Part shown: in pieces, positions 21,572 through 27,660 of the stretch | How positions within the stretch are numbered: the first letter of the stretch is position 1 | Layout: every line of letters begins with the position of its first letter | Source: a virus | Reading direction: 5' to 3' (one strand) | Virus record (IMG/VR): IMGVR_UViG_3300008258_000030 | Span: 1-37,023 of that record | DNA length: 37,023 nucleotides | The notes under the pieces: model-generated | Seen by the model: the letters and a program-made list of their open reading frames with translations, nothing else | Databases searched by the model: none | What the model was told of the DNA's origin: nothing | Position numbers and translations under genes: made by a program

Positions 21572-21783
21572 ATAATAACTCCTACAAAAAGAATGGTAAC
21601 GATAAAGGCATTTACGACGAACAGAGCCTTATCTTTGGCAACTACGGCTACATAAGCCCAAAGGCCTGCGCCGAAGATCGAGAGAATAAGATCTATCGTA
21701 TGGAACTCAAAGGCTCGGCACGATGCGGCGATAATGACGCAGAGTGTGCCAATCCACTTGATGGTTTCGAGGAAATTAGTCAC
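21568..21783 (-). CDS. membrane protein, 71 aa
   Basis: GTG start inside the end of the upstream gene (GTGACTAA). Two or three hydrophobic helices (IKWIGTLCVIIAAS, LILSIFGAGLWAYVAVV, LFVVNAFIVTILFVGVII). Resembles small inner-membrane proteins seen in T4-like phages; function unknown. Confidence 0.65.
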   Translation of the reverse strand: MTNFLETIKWIGTLCVIIAASCRAFEFHTIDLILSIFGAGLWAYVAVVAKDKALFVVNAFIVTILFVGVII

Positions 21784-22111
21784 GCTGATAATTCTCCAAC
21801 AGAGCAAAGCCAAACGAAGCGCAGCGATAAAGCTGACCGTTATATTCGAGGATGTCACCGACCGACATCGAAGAAACAGCGCGAGTAACCTTTTGGACCT
21901 TATCGCTATTCCAAAGGTTCATATACTCAAAAGCTTTTTCCATGTCATTGGTATCAACAGTAGCAACGTGAGTGTAGTACTGAAAATTTTCAGCTTTGAA
22001 AGTACCATCGAAACTACGATCGAAGTAAGCCTTGATGCGGTCGCTAGTTTCACCGCTATTGATCATGTCAACTTCGGCGTCGGTAAGAGCGATCTGGTAA
22101 ACCTTAATCAT
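21776..22111 (-). CDS. hypothetical phage protein, 111 aa
   Basis: MIKVYQIALTDAEVDMIN; ribosome site AGAAGGAAA. First gene after the promoter at 22140-22168. Mixed alpha/beta, acidic; no family recognised. Confidence 0.65.
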   Translation of the reverse strand: MIKVYQIALTDAEVDMINSGETSDRIKAYFDRSFDGTFKAENFQYYTHVATVDTNDMEKAFEYMNLWNSDKVQKVTRAVSSMSVGDILEYNGQLYRCASFGFALLENYQRD

Positions 22112-22139
22112 TTTTTGTTTCCTTCTTTATTATAGGTCC

Positions 22140-22168
22140 ACCTTATATTGTTTTCGAAATAATGTACA
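22140..22168 (-). promoter_or_regulatory. early-type promoter TGTACA-N17-TAAGGT
   Basis: Minus-strand TGTACA (22163-22168), TAAGGT (22140-22145), 17-nt spacer. The TGGACCTATAAT block after it matches the 12450-12478 promoter. Confidence 0.7.
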
Positions 22169-22180
22169 TGCTTAAAACAC

Positions 22181-22219
22181 AAAAAAACGCACTCAAAATC
22201 ACTCGAGTGCGTTTTTTTT
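22181..22219. terminator. bidirectional intrinsic terminator
   Basis: The 7-bp stem CGCACTC / GAGTGCG (22188-22194, 22205-22211) is flanked by an A run on one side and a T run on the other, so it can stop transcripts from either direction. It ends the peroxiredoxin/YkgJ unit just before the next promoter. Confidence 0.88.
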
Positions 22220-22221
22220 GA

Positions 22222-22674
22222 TCAGCGATCTTCCGTGTTAAAACTTTCTGCAAAGCTTTGGTCGCCGTGGCTGTGCCACGTTCCTTTGACCTGAACTCGT
22301 AGATACATGTTATGACGAGCGCCATATTCATAGATCCACGATAAGACGCTCGGAGTTATTTCTTTACCAGCTTCTCGTACCTCAAGATACGTTCCACCTT
22401 GCCAGTCTCGATGTGTTAGGATCACGCCTGACAGATCTGGTCGAAACCATTCTGGAAATACCTTGTTACTGTCTAGCATCCACGAGCAAAAATAATTCTT
22501 ACAAGTCGAAGGTCGAAACTCGTAGATAGTACAAGCTTTTCCGAGGAAGTGGCAAGGGCGACCGGGGAACATTTCATGTCCCTCGATATTCGCGCTTTGC
22601 CACCCCTCACAACATGCGGTGCAATCACCACATGAGCGATTCATTACACGAGTCGTAGCTCTATTCGTCGCCAT
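22222..22674 (-). CDS. YkgJ-family cysteine-cluster protein
   Basis: 150 residues. CGDCTACC (C15, C18, C21, C22) with later Cys in PCHFLGKACTIYEFRPSTC fits the CxxCxxCC family, thought to bind zinc or an iron-sulfur cluster. Function is unknown; found in bacteria and phages. The start MATNRATTRV overlaps the stop of the upstream 57-aa gene. Confidence 0.8.
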   Translation of the reverse strand: MATNRATTRVMNRSCGDCTACCEGWQSANIEGHEMFPGRPCHFLGKACTIYEFRPSTCKNYFCSWMLDSNKVFPEWFRPDLSGVILTHRDWQGGTYLEVREAGKEITPSVLSWIYEYGARHNMYLRVQVKGTWHSHGDQSFAESFNTEDR

Positions 22675-22834
22675 TTTTCTTTGGATACCTCTGATAATAT
22701 GATTCTTCGATATTTTCTCCGAAGAAATCGATATCGAGTTCGTTGAGTTCCTTGACAACACGATAGCCGAGGTAGGAAAGGATTCCTACGACTGCTACGC
22801 CTGCAACTCCAGCAACGACCTTCTTCTTATCCAT
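22661..22834 (-). CDS. single-span membrane protein, 57 aa
   Basis: MDKKKVVAGVAGVAVVGILSYLGY: a short basic N-terminus then a Gly/Val-rich helix, with an acidic tail. It overlaps the end of the peroxiredoxin gene and the start of the YkgJ gene. Function unknown. Confidence 0.6.
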   Translation of the reverse strand: MDKKKVVAGVAGVAVVGILSYLGYRVVKELNELDIDFFGENIEESYYQRYPKKNGDE

Positions 22835-23417
22835 TTTCTTTCAGCCAATTTAAGATGTTTTCTGGAGTAGTTTCATCATAAGGATCTGTCTCGCAGTTAT
22901 CTTCAAAACCTGGTTCGACGAACCACTTCTCGATCTTACCGTTATTGACGATACAAGCATAACGCCATGAACGTTCACCGAAGCCAAGGTTTTCCTTGTA
23001 GACGTTCATCTGCATATCACGAGTAAACTTAGCAGATCCGTCAGGAATCATCTTTACCTTCTTAATCTTCTGTTGCTTCGCCCAACAATTCATCACGAAT
23101 GCATCGTTGACCGATACACAGACGATGTCGTCAATGCCAAGATCCTTGAAAGCCTTGAAGTTTTCTTCAAAACCAGGAAGCTGATACGTCGAACATGTAG
23201 GCGTGAAAGCACCAGGAAGTGAGAAGAGTACTACACGCTTCTTCGCGAAGTAGTCGAACGTTGTCTTATCTTCCCAACGATACGGATTCGATCCTTCGAT
23301 AGAATCGTCGCGGACACGAGTTTTAAATACGATATTTGGCACTACTTCTGGCAGTTCGCTAAACTCGCCATCTTTAAACTTGTGCCAATAACGTTTAACA
23401 GCAATTGTTTCTGCCAT
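22827..23417 (-). CDS. peroxiredoxin, Prx5-like
   Basis: 196 residues; thioredoxin fold that reduces peroxides. The active-site block PGAFTPTCS has peroxidatic Cys75. VSVNDAFVMNCWAK fits the Prx5 loop. The start MAETIAVKRYW is preferred because AAGGAATATATT precedes it. A phage-encoded peroxiredoxin may protect infected cells from oxidative stress. Confidence 0.9.
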   Translation of the reverse strand: MAETIAVKRYWHKFKDGEFSELPEVVPNIVFKTRVRDDSIEGSNPYRWEDKTTFDYFAKKRVVLFSLPGAFTPTCSTYQLPGFEENFKAFKDLGIDDIVCVSVNDAFVMNCWAKQQKIKKVKMIPDGSAKFTRDMQMNVYKENLGFGERSWRYACIVNNGKIEKWFVEPGFEDNCETDPYDETTPENILNWLKENG

Positions 23418-23427
23418 AATATATTCC

Positions 23428-23577
23428 TTACCAATGATGGATTGCATTTGCAATCAGAAAAATGTTTGCTATGACGGATTGTACAATAATCAACGTCCGG
23501 ATCCAAGCGACTTTATCAGACTCGCGATCACATGAAGTTGCTTTTTCGCCTAAAGCTTTTGCCCAAATACGCCACAT
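23428..23577 (-). CDS. small membrane protein, 49 aa
   Basis: MWRIWAKALGEKATSCDRES then a hydrophobic helix TLIIVQSVIANIFLIANAI. Starts at ATG 23575-23577 with GGAA upstream and ends 11 nt before the peroxiredoxin start. Similar W-rich small membrane proteins occur in T4-like phages (memory). Confidence 0.6.
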   Translation of the reverse strand: MWRIWAKALGEKATSCDRESDKVAWIRTLIIVQSVIANIFLIANAIHHW

Positions 23578-23589
23578 AACTAAATTCCA

Positions 23590-23860
23590 TGAATAAAGGC
23601 GAAGTGGGAGGATTCAGTTGTACCTCCAAGGCCCAGTCAATTACTATCTGTAATCTCAGCCTACGACTCGTTTGCCGGTTGAGCGGGAGACCAATCCCCG
23701 AGTCTACTTTATCCCCACTGACAAGGGGATTATTCAGTCACACTTCTTACCAGGTCCGTCGACCCAGATATCTATTTGCTCTGTGGGATCCGCCCCCACG
23801 TACCAGCCCTCAATGGCCGGATCTTAGTCTAATTGCACGGACTACCGTGTCCCAGATCAA
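23590..23860 (-). ncRNA. candidate structured RNA between barrel gene and peroxiredoxin unit
   Basis: A 297-nt gap (23578-23874) without a credible gene on the minus strand, but dense in hairpins. These include CACGG-ACTA-CCGTG (23836-23849), GATCCG/CGGATC (23787-23823), GGTC-CGTC-GACC, ATCCCC/GGGGAT (23711-23730), ATTAC-TATCT-GTAAT (23640-23654) and GGAGG/CCTCC (23607-23627). GGGGATT at 23725-23731 can also pair with AATCCCC at 23693-23699, giving two mutually exclusive folds. No known RNA family recognised. Confidence 0.55.
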
Positions 23861-23874
23861 GAGCAAAACTTATA

Positions 23875-24351
23875 TTAGAACCTTACACCGAGTCCTACAA
23901 GACCACCATGCTGGCCAACGCCACCATCAAAATCGGTGTAACGGTATTCGATCTTACCATAGACTGGACCATAAAGGTTGGCTTCAACGCCACCGCCTAC
24001 GCGGAGACCTTCAAGTTCAGCAGTCGTGGTTTGCTTCCAGTTGGCATAGCCAACCTTGCCATATACAAGTGCCTTATCGGCAACTACGAAACCGAGACGA
24101 GCTGCGGCACCAATGTTGCGACGATCAAAGACATTGTCAAGCGTAGCTTCAACGCCAACAACGACGTTCTTGTAAAGCTTTGCATCAAGACCAACACCAG
24201 CACCATATGCTACGTCAGTCGGATCAACTCCACCAGTAACATCATCTAAACCTGCAGTAACTTCTGCGCGTACACCAGCAAAGTCATTTGCCATGGCTGG
24301 AGTAGCTACAAACGCTGCCGCAACAGCAAGAGGAGCGAGATACTTTTTCAT
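23875..24351 (-). CDS. outer-membrane beta-barrel protein
   Basis: 158 residues. The signal peptide ends about PAMA. Alternating strands (GVRAEVTAGLD, VVVGVEATLD, ALVYGKVGYANW, YGKIEYRYTDF) end in a C-terminal GLGVRF with terminal Phe, the usual barrel-insertion signal. It resembles the short porin/Omp25-like barrels of alphaproteobacteria. A phage-encoded surface protein could block superinfection or support the curli pore. It is in the late tRNA-Asn unit. Confidence 0.85.
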   Translation of the reverse strand: MKKYLAPLAVAAAFVATPAMANDFAGVRAEVTAGLDDVTGGVDPTDVAYGAGVGLDAKLYKNVVVGVEATLDNVFDRRNIGAAARLGFVVADKALVYGKVGYANWKQTTTAELEGLRVGGGVEANLYGPVYGKIEYRYTDFDGGVGQHGGLVGLGVRF

Positions 24352-24405
24352 ACATTTACCTTTTATTGTTGTTGAGGTCGGCAGTTTAAGACATACCGAG
24401 GTCTA

Positions 24406-24518
24406 TTGAATGTAATGGCTACTGAGGTGTCGACACGCTACAGTCGGTAATTTCGCTCTTTACGTTCCTATCTTCCCCCAAATCGCTTGGTCGCCACAGG
24501 AACTTCCATCACATTCAA
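24406..24518 (-). ncRNA. candidate structured RNA following tRNA-Asn
   Basis: Closed by a 13-bp inverted repeat (24406-24418 with 24506-24518, one G-U). Inside are GTTCCT/AGGAAC (24464-24469, 24498-24503), a CCAA/TTGG hairpin and CGAC/GTCG (24431-24446). It begins 2 nt after the tRNA-Asn CCA, so it would be cut from the same late transcript, upstream of the barrel gene. No ORF or family recognised. Confidence 0.6.
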
Positions 24519-24520
24519 AC

Positions 24521-24595
24521 TGGCTCCTCAAGATGGATTCGAACCACCGACCAGGCGATTAACAGTCGCCGGCTCTACCGCTGAGCTATTGAGGA
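24521..24595 (-). tRNA. tRNA-Asn(GTT)
   Basis: A full cloverleaf with 7-bp acceptor TCCTCAA, anticodon loop CTGTTAA, T loop TTCGAAT and encoded CCA. Just downstream of a late promoter and upstream of a structured RNA. Confidence 0.95.
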
Positions 24596-24604
24596 ATAAC
24601 TCTT

Positions 24605-24612
24605 TATTTATA
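24605..24612 (-). promoter_or_regulatory. late promoter TATAAATA before tRNA-Asn
   Basis: Exact late box on the minus strand, 10 nt before tRNA-Asn, overlapping the end of the 83-aa gene. Likely drives tRNA-Asn, the 24406-24518 RNA and the barrel gene. Confidence 0.65.
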
Positions 24613-24859
24613 TACTATTGCTATCTTTGTTCATTGCCATCTGATCAAGTACACGCTGTTCTTCTTTCAAACGAGCTGCTTTCGCAGCAGGCGTTTCAAT
24701 CTTCTTTGCATTATGCTGATCACGCTCTTCAACCGTCATCTTGTTTGTCATATCAAGAATGATATTAAACAACCGATTAAACTCAGAAGAGTTAGGAAAA
24801 TAGCGCTGAACTGATGCGAAACGATTTTCAGCCATAGTCAAATAATCAGAATTAGTCAT
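24608..24859 (-). CDS. hypothetical phage protein, 83 aa
   Basis: MTNSDYLTMAENRFASVQRYF; start chosen by GGAG 6 nt upstream. Helical, charged, Lys/Glu-rich second half. No family recognised. Promoter at 24884-24912. Confidence 0.65.
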   Translation of the reverse strand: MTNSDYLTMAENRFASVQRYFPNSSEFNRLFNIILDMTNKMTVEERDQHNAKKIETPAAKAARLKEEQRVLDQMAMNKDSNSI

Positions 24860-24883
24860 TATAATCTCCATTTCTTATTATTC

Positions 24884-24912
24884 AATCTACTACAGTTTAC
24901 ATAATTTGTACA
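24884..24912 (-). promoter_or_regulatory. early-type promoter TGTACA-N17-TAGATT
   Basis: Minus-strand TGTACA (24907-24912), TAGATT (24884-24889), 17-nt spacer. Drives the 83-aa gene. Confidence 0.65.
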
Positions 24913-24916
24913 CCGT

Positions 24917-25444
24917 TTATTTCCACCAAAGCGCTTTTATTGGATAATCTGCCGGCTTAAGGACATACCAAATTGATAGTGTGTATCGATGATCATGTGC
25001 AATCATACTGACACCATGCTTTAGTTTATGTCCATTGAAGCCAACCATTCTTCCGCATTTTGGTTGAACACTTACTGGCTCTTCTGATTCGATGTACGTG
25101 TTTCCACCTGAGTATGTATCATTCAAATACAAAACGGTTGTAAACGATCCAAAGTCTCCAGCTCTCTCATCAAAGTGAGCCACGTGTTCAGTGTTCGGAG
25201 ATCTACACTCAATTTGTGCTCTTTGCACTAAGAAGTTCTCGTCAATCGGCGTAAGCACTTTTGTTAAAATGCTTTTGATATAGTCATCATATGGTTGACG
25301 ATCATGACGTGAAACTACAGTTTTGAAAACATAGTTATAGCCTTGACCATGAAGAATCGGACTCGACTCGTAGAAACGAATCAAGTCTTGACACTCTTCG
25401 CGAGTCAACACATCATTAAGGATTGTGATATCTTCTTTAAACAT
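24917..25444 (-). CDS. 2-oxoglutarate/Fe(II) oxygenase (prolyl-4-hydroxylase-like)
   Basis: 175 residues. Iron motif HFD (H90, D92), distal H143 in KLKHGVS and Arg153. The block LYLNDTYSGGNTYIE is typical of P4H-like proteins. Closest in layout to the 9458-9970 oxygenase, but the sequences are clearly different. Substrate unknown. Sits between tRNA-Arg(ACG) and the 83-aa gene. Confidence 0.85.
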   Translation of the reverse strand: MFKEDITILNDVLTREECQDLIRFYESSPILHGQGYNYVFKTVVSRHDRQPYDDYIKSILTKVLTPIDENFLVQRAQIECRSPNTEHVAHFDERAGDFGSFTTVLYLNDTYSGGNTYIESEEPVSVQPKCGRMVGFNGHKLKHGVSMIAHDHRYTLSIWYVLKPADYPIKALWWK

Positions 25445-25456
25445 ACTTTATATATC

Positions 25457-25533
25457 TGGAGCCCTCGGCAGGATTCGAGCCTGCAACCTTTTGATTCGTA
25501 ATCAAGAGCTCTATCCAGTTGAGCTACGAGGGC
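25457..25533 (-). tRNA. tRNA-Arg(ACG)
   Basis: Acceptor GCCCTCG, anticodon loop TTACGAA, T loop TCGAAT, CCA encoded. The outermost anticodon-stem pair is a C-A mismatch. Confidence 0.92.
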
Positions 25534-25538
25534 ATAAA

Positions 25539-25613
25539 TGGTACCGGATGACGGGATTGAACCGCCGACCCTCTCGGTGTAAACGAGACGCTCTACCGCT
25601 GAGCTAATCCGGC
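25539..25613 (-). tRNA. tRNA-Val(TAC)
   Basis: Acceptor GCCGGAT, anticodon loop TTTACAC on a 5-bp TCTCG/CGAGA stem, CCA encoded. Confidence 0.94.
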
Positions 25614-25620
25614 ATTAAAC

Positions 25621-25704
25621 TGGTACGGATGAAGGGACTCGAACCCCCACGACCGAAGTCACTGGTACCTAAAACCAGGGCGTCTACCATTCCGCCACAT
25701 CCGC
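25621..25704 (-). tRNA. tRNA-Leu(TAG)
   Basis: Class II with a long variable arm (GACTTCGGTC), anticodon loop TTTAGGT, acceptor GCGGATG, CCA encoded. Confidence 0.93.
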
Positions 25705-25705
25705 A

Positions 25706-25781
25706 TGGTGCCTTTGGAGAGATTCGAACTCCCGACACGTGGATCTTCAATCCACTGCTCTACCAACTGAGCTACAAAGGC
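25706..25781 (-). tRNA. tRNA-Phe(GAA)
   Basis: Acceptor GCCTTTG, anticodon loop TTGAAGA on GTGGA/TCCAC, CCA encoded. Confidence 0.95.
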
Positions 25782-25790
25782 ATTATAAGT

Positions 25791-25920
25791 GACCACCTGC
25801 AGTGTGCCTTGATTGCTTACTTCCGGACGTTGCAATCTTCCCAGATAGTCTTTACTGTTGCAACAGCAAGTGCTATCACCTTCTCTAGTGCTTTCGCTGC
25901 GGGGTTCAGCAGAGGTGGTC
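25791..25920 (-). ncRNA. candidate structured RNA inside the tRNA array, 130 nt
   Basis: The ends form a perfect 8-bp helix GACCACCT / AGGTGGTC (25791-25798, 25913-25920). Inside is a 7-bp stem GTTGCAA/TTGCAAC (25829-25835, 25858-25864) and a CTGC/GCAG hairpin near the 5' end. It lies between tRNA-Phe and tRNA-Ala. The position recalls the small stable RNAs C and D of the T4 tRNA cluster. No family recognised. Confidence 0.6.
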
Positions 25921-26133
25921 TATATTGGTGGAGGATAACGGGATCGAACCGTTGACCTTCTGCGTGCAAGGCAGACGCTCTCCCAGCTGAGCTAATCCCC
26001 CAATATCTTTAAACACAATTTTAATATTCGAAACTTTGTATATCTCTGCTAAAACGGTTTCATCTGTAAACGCCGCACGATTCAAAGGTGTATCTGGCAC
26101 ATACATCACACATTCCGCAGATTCGCTTCTCAT
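25906..26133 (-). CDS. small ORF running into tRNA-Ala (possibly truncated gene)
   Basis: MRSESAECVMYVPDTPLNRA for about 43 plausible codons, ribosome site GGGA. The frame then continues through tRNA-Ala and stops in the 25791-25920 RNA. Either a genuine small gene whose end overlaps the tRNA or a gene cut by tRNA insertion. Confidence 0.35.
   Translation of the reverse strand: MRSESAECVMYVPDTPLNRAAFTDETVLAEIYKVSNIKIVFKDIGGLAQLGERLPCTQKVNGSIPLSSTNIDHLC
25926..26001 (-). tRNA. tRNA-Ala(TGC)
   Basis: Acceptor GGGGGAT with one G-U, anticodon loop CTTGCAC on TCTGC/GCAGA, CCA encoded. Confidence 0.94.
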
Positions 26134-26148
26134 ATTCACATTCCCAAA

Positions 26149-26223
26149 TGGTGACACAGGATGGATTCGAACCACCGGCTAACGGCGTATGAGACCGTCG
26201 CTCTACCACTGAGCTACTGTGCC
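26149..26223 (-). tRNA. tRNA-Met(CAT), elongator type
   Basis: Acceptor GGCACAG with a G1-C72 pair (no initiator mismatch), anticodon loop CTCATAC, CCA encoded. Confidence 0.85.
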
Positions 26224-26229
26224 ATATTC

Positions 26230-26303
26230 TGGTGCGGACGGAGAGAATCGAACTCTCAACTACTGGGTGGAAGCCAGTCACGTTACCACTACGCCACGCC
26301 CGC
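26230..26303 (-). tRNA. tRNA-Gly(TCC)
   Basis: Acceptor GCGGGCG with one G-U, anticodon loop CTTCCAC on ACTGG/CCAGT, CCA encoded. Confidence 0.94.
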
Positions 26304-26312
26304 ATTAATTCT

Positions 26313-26386
26313 GCTACTCATTTATCAGACCCGCGAGTTGTGCGAAGTCACCTCTGACCCGAAGCATCAGTAGGAGGTTTAGTAGC
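26313..26386 (-). ncRNA. candidate tRNA-sized structured RNA, 74 nt
   Basis: Closed by GCTACT/AGTAGC (26313-26318, 26381-26386). Inside are a hairpin with CTGA/TCAG and ACCT/AGGT pairing and a second hairpin with GAC/GTC and CGC/GCG pairs. No T loop or CCA, so it is not a tRNA. Lies between tRNA-Thr and tRNA-Gly. Confidence 0.5.
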
Positions 26387-26402
26387 TAACCTATTTAATA
26401 TC

Positions 26403-26478
<76 letters not shown>

Positions 26479-26482
26479 GAAA

Positions 26483-26560
26483 TGGTCGGGAATGTAGGAT
26501 TCGAACCTACGACCTCCTGCTCCCAAAGCAGGCGCGCTGACCAGACTGTGCTAATCCCCG
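26483..26560 (-). tRNA. tRNA-Pro(TGG)
   Basis: Acceptor CGGGGAT, anticodon loop TTTGGGA on CCTGC/GCAGG, CCA encoded. Confidence 0.93.
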
Positions 26561-26584
26561 TTATTGGCCTACTATATATACAAG

Positions 26585-26737
26585 TTATAGTCGACTATCA
26601 ACTAATTTCCACATAATTTGTTCAATAATATTCGCTTCTTCATCCATATCTGCTTCAAACAATGCGTTCTGCAGGGATCCGACGTCACCGTTAACTAGTT
26701 CATCGAAATACGGAGAATCTTCCAAAAGCTTACTCAT
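26585..26737 (-). CDS. small acidic protein, 50 aa
   Basis: MSKLLEDSPYFDELVNGDVG; start set by AAGGATATATT. Lies between tRNA-Gln and tRNA-Pro. The longer frame to 26830 reads into tRNA-Gln and was rejected. Unknown function. Confidence 0.6.
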   Translation of the reverse strand: MSKLLEDSPYFDELVNGDVGSLQNALFEADMDEEANIIEQIMWKLVDSRL

Positions 26738-26753
26738 AATATATCCTTTATAA

Positions 26754-26829
26754 TGGATGCCCCTCCAGGGATCGAACCTGAACTCTTCGGAATCAAAATC
26801 CGACGTGTTGCCAATTACACCAAGGGGCA
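26754..26829 (-). tRNA. tRNA-Gln(TTG)
   Basis: Acceptor TGCCCCT, anticodon loop TTTTGAT on TCGGA/TCCGA, CCA encoded. Confidence 0.94.
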
Positions 26830-26836
26830 ATAAAAG

Positions 26837-26920
26837 TGGTGGGAAAGTGAGGTATCGATCCTCCCCCGCGAACGGATCAGATTTACAGTCTGACTGCCTA
26901 GGTCTCTCCGGTAGGTTCTA
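26837..26920 (-). tRNA. tRNA-Tyr(GTA)-like gene with a damaged acceptor stem
   Basis: Anticodon arm CAGA-CTGTAAA-TCTG, a variable arm, a T arm with altered loop ATCGATA, and 3' CTTTCCCACCA. The 5' strand should read near GGGAAAG but reads TAGAACC, so the acceptor stem cannot pair. A palindromic CCGGTA...TACCGG element (26908-26929) covers the 5' end. Probably a pseudo-tRNA. Confidence 0.6.
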
Positions 26921-26936
26921 GAATACCGGATAATTC

Positions 26937-27012
26937 TGGTGAACGATCTGGGGCTCGAACCCAGGACCTACAGGTTAAAAGCCCGTTGCTCTACCTACTG
27001 AGCTAATCGTTC
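26937..27012 (-). tRNA. tRNA-Lys(TTT)
   Basis: Acceptor GAACGAT, anticodon loop CTTTTAA on ACGGG/CCTGT, CCA encoded. Confidence 0.94.
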
Positions 27013-27016
27013 GAAA

Positions 27017-27092
27017 TGGTAGACGATGTAGGATTCGAACCTACGACCTAAGGATTAAGAGTCCCGCGCTCTACCGACTGAGCTAATCGTCC
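27017..27092 (-). tRNA. tRNA-Lys(CTT)
   Basis: Acceptor GGACGAT with a terminal G-U, anticodon loop CTCTTAA, CCA encoded. A second Lys tRNA reading AAG. Confidence 0.9.
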
Positions 27093-27100
27093 ATTAAACT

Positions 27101-27301
27101 TTAACCGATGTAGATCCGATGACGATCGGAATCTACAGGTGCACCGACTACACGATGTTCTATATAGTAGGACTGAATGAACTGATCACCGTCACGAGTA
27201 TACACACCGTAAGCAGTCCGCGCTTCTTCTTCGGATGCATACACACCCAGTAGAATCGAACCTTCGTAATCCCATTCACCTAACAATGCAAAAACTTCCA
27301 T
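27101..27301 (-). CDS. small hypothetical protein, 66 aa
   Basis: MEVFALLGEWDYEGSILLGVY; ribosome site AAAGGAATTTATT. Resembles small DUF-type proteins with a beta strand then helix (YASEEEARTAY). Lies between tRNA-Lys(CTT) and the next small gene. Confidence 0.65.
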   Translation of the reverse strand: MEVFALLGEWDYEGSILLGVYASEEEARTAYGVYTRDGDQFIQSYYIEHRVVGAPVDSDRHRIYIG

Positions 27302-27322
27302 AATAAATTCCTTTAATTCAAA

Positions 27323-27487
27323 TTAGATAGACAAAGCTGAACGTTGATACTTGATCTCGCGCATAAACTGATTAGTAGTTGCTTCGCTGAAATCAAAACC
27401 ATTGCATTCCATTTCGTCTTGAATGCGAAGAGCATCATCAAGGCTAATTTCAAGAATCTTAGCAATTTCACGTGTGTAGTAGTTCAT
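27323..27487 (-). CDS. small helix-turn-helix-like protein, 54 aa
   Basis: MNYYTREIAKILEISLDDALRIQ: a compact helical start that could be an HTH, but too short to be sure. Start set by AAGGAATTTTGTC. Promoter at 27519-27547. Confidence 0.6.
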   Translation of the reverse strand: MNYYTREIAKILEISLDDALRIQDEMECNGFDFSEATTNQFMREIKYQRSALSI

Positions 27488-27518
27488 GACAAAATTCCTT
27501 TTCAATCTGTATATTCTT

Positions 27519-27547
27519 ACCCTACTGCATAAGAGATAATTTGTACA
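27519..27547 (-). promoter_or_regulatory. early-type promoter TGTACA-N17-TAGGGT
   Basis: Minus-strand TGTACA (27542-27547), TAGGGT (27519-27524), 17-nt spacer. Drives the 54-aa and 66-aa genes and the tRNAs after them. Confidence 0.68.
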
Positions 27548-27577
27548 CCCTAAAAACGAATTTTATTAAAAATAATT

Positions 27578-27655
27578 TGGTAGGGGTAGTGGGATTCGAA
27601 CCCACACTGTGCGAATTTTAAGTCCGCTGACTCTAACCATTTGGCCCATACCCCC
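27578..27655 (-). tRNA. tRNA-Leu(TAA) with a short variable loop
   Basis: Acceptor GGGGGTA with a G-U pair, anticodon loop CTTAAAA on GCGGA/TTCGC, T loop TTCGAAT, CCA encoded. The variable region is only about 5 nt, unlike the long class II arm usual for Leu, so its charging identity is open. Confidence 0.85.
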
Positions 27656-27660
27656 GTTGA

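Noticed and set aside
23590-23860. Possible group I intron or tmRNA in the structured gap
   Set aside because: No split gene flanks it, and no P7 or tRNA-like ends were recognised.
25791-25920. Possible tmRNA with a short tag frame (AAKALEKVIALAVATV...)
   Set aside because: No tRNA-like acceptor domain, no T loop and no tag ending in ALAA; better described as an unassigned structured RNA.
26060-26305. 81-residue minus-strand ORF over tRNA-Met and tRNA-Gly
   Set aside because: Most of it is translation of tRNA sequence; no ribosome site.
26313-26386. Possible hammerhead ribozyme (CTGATG motif)
   Set aside because: The conserved CUGANGA plus GAAA core is not present.
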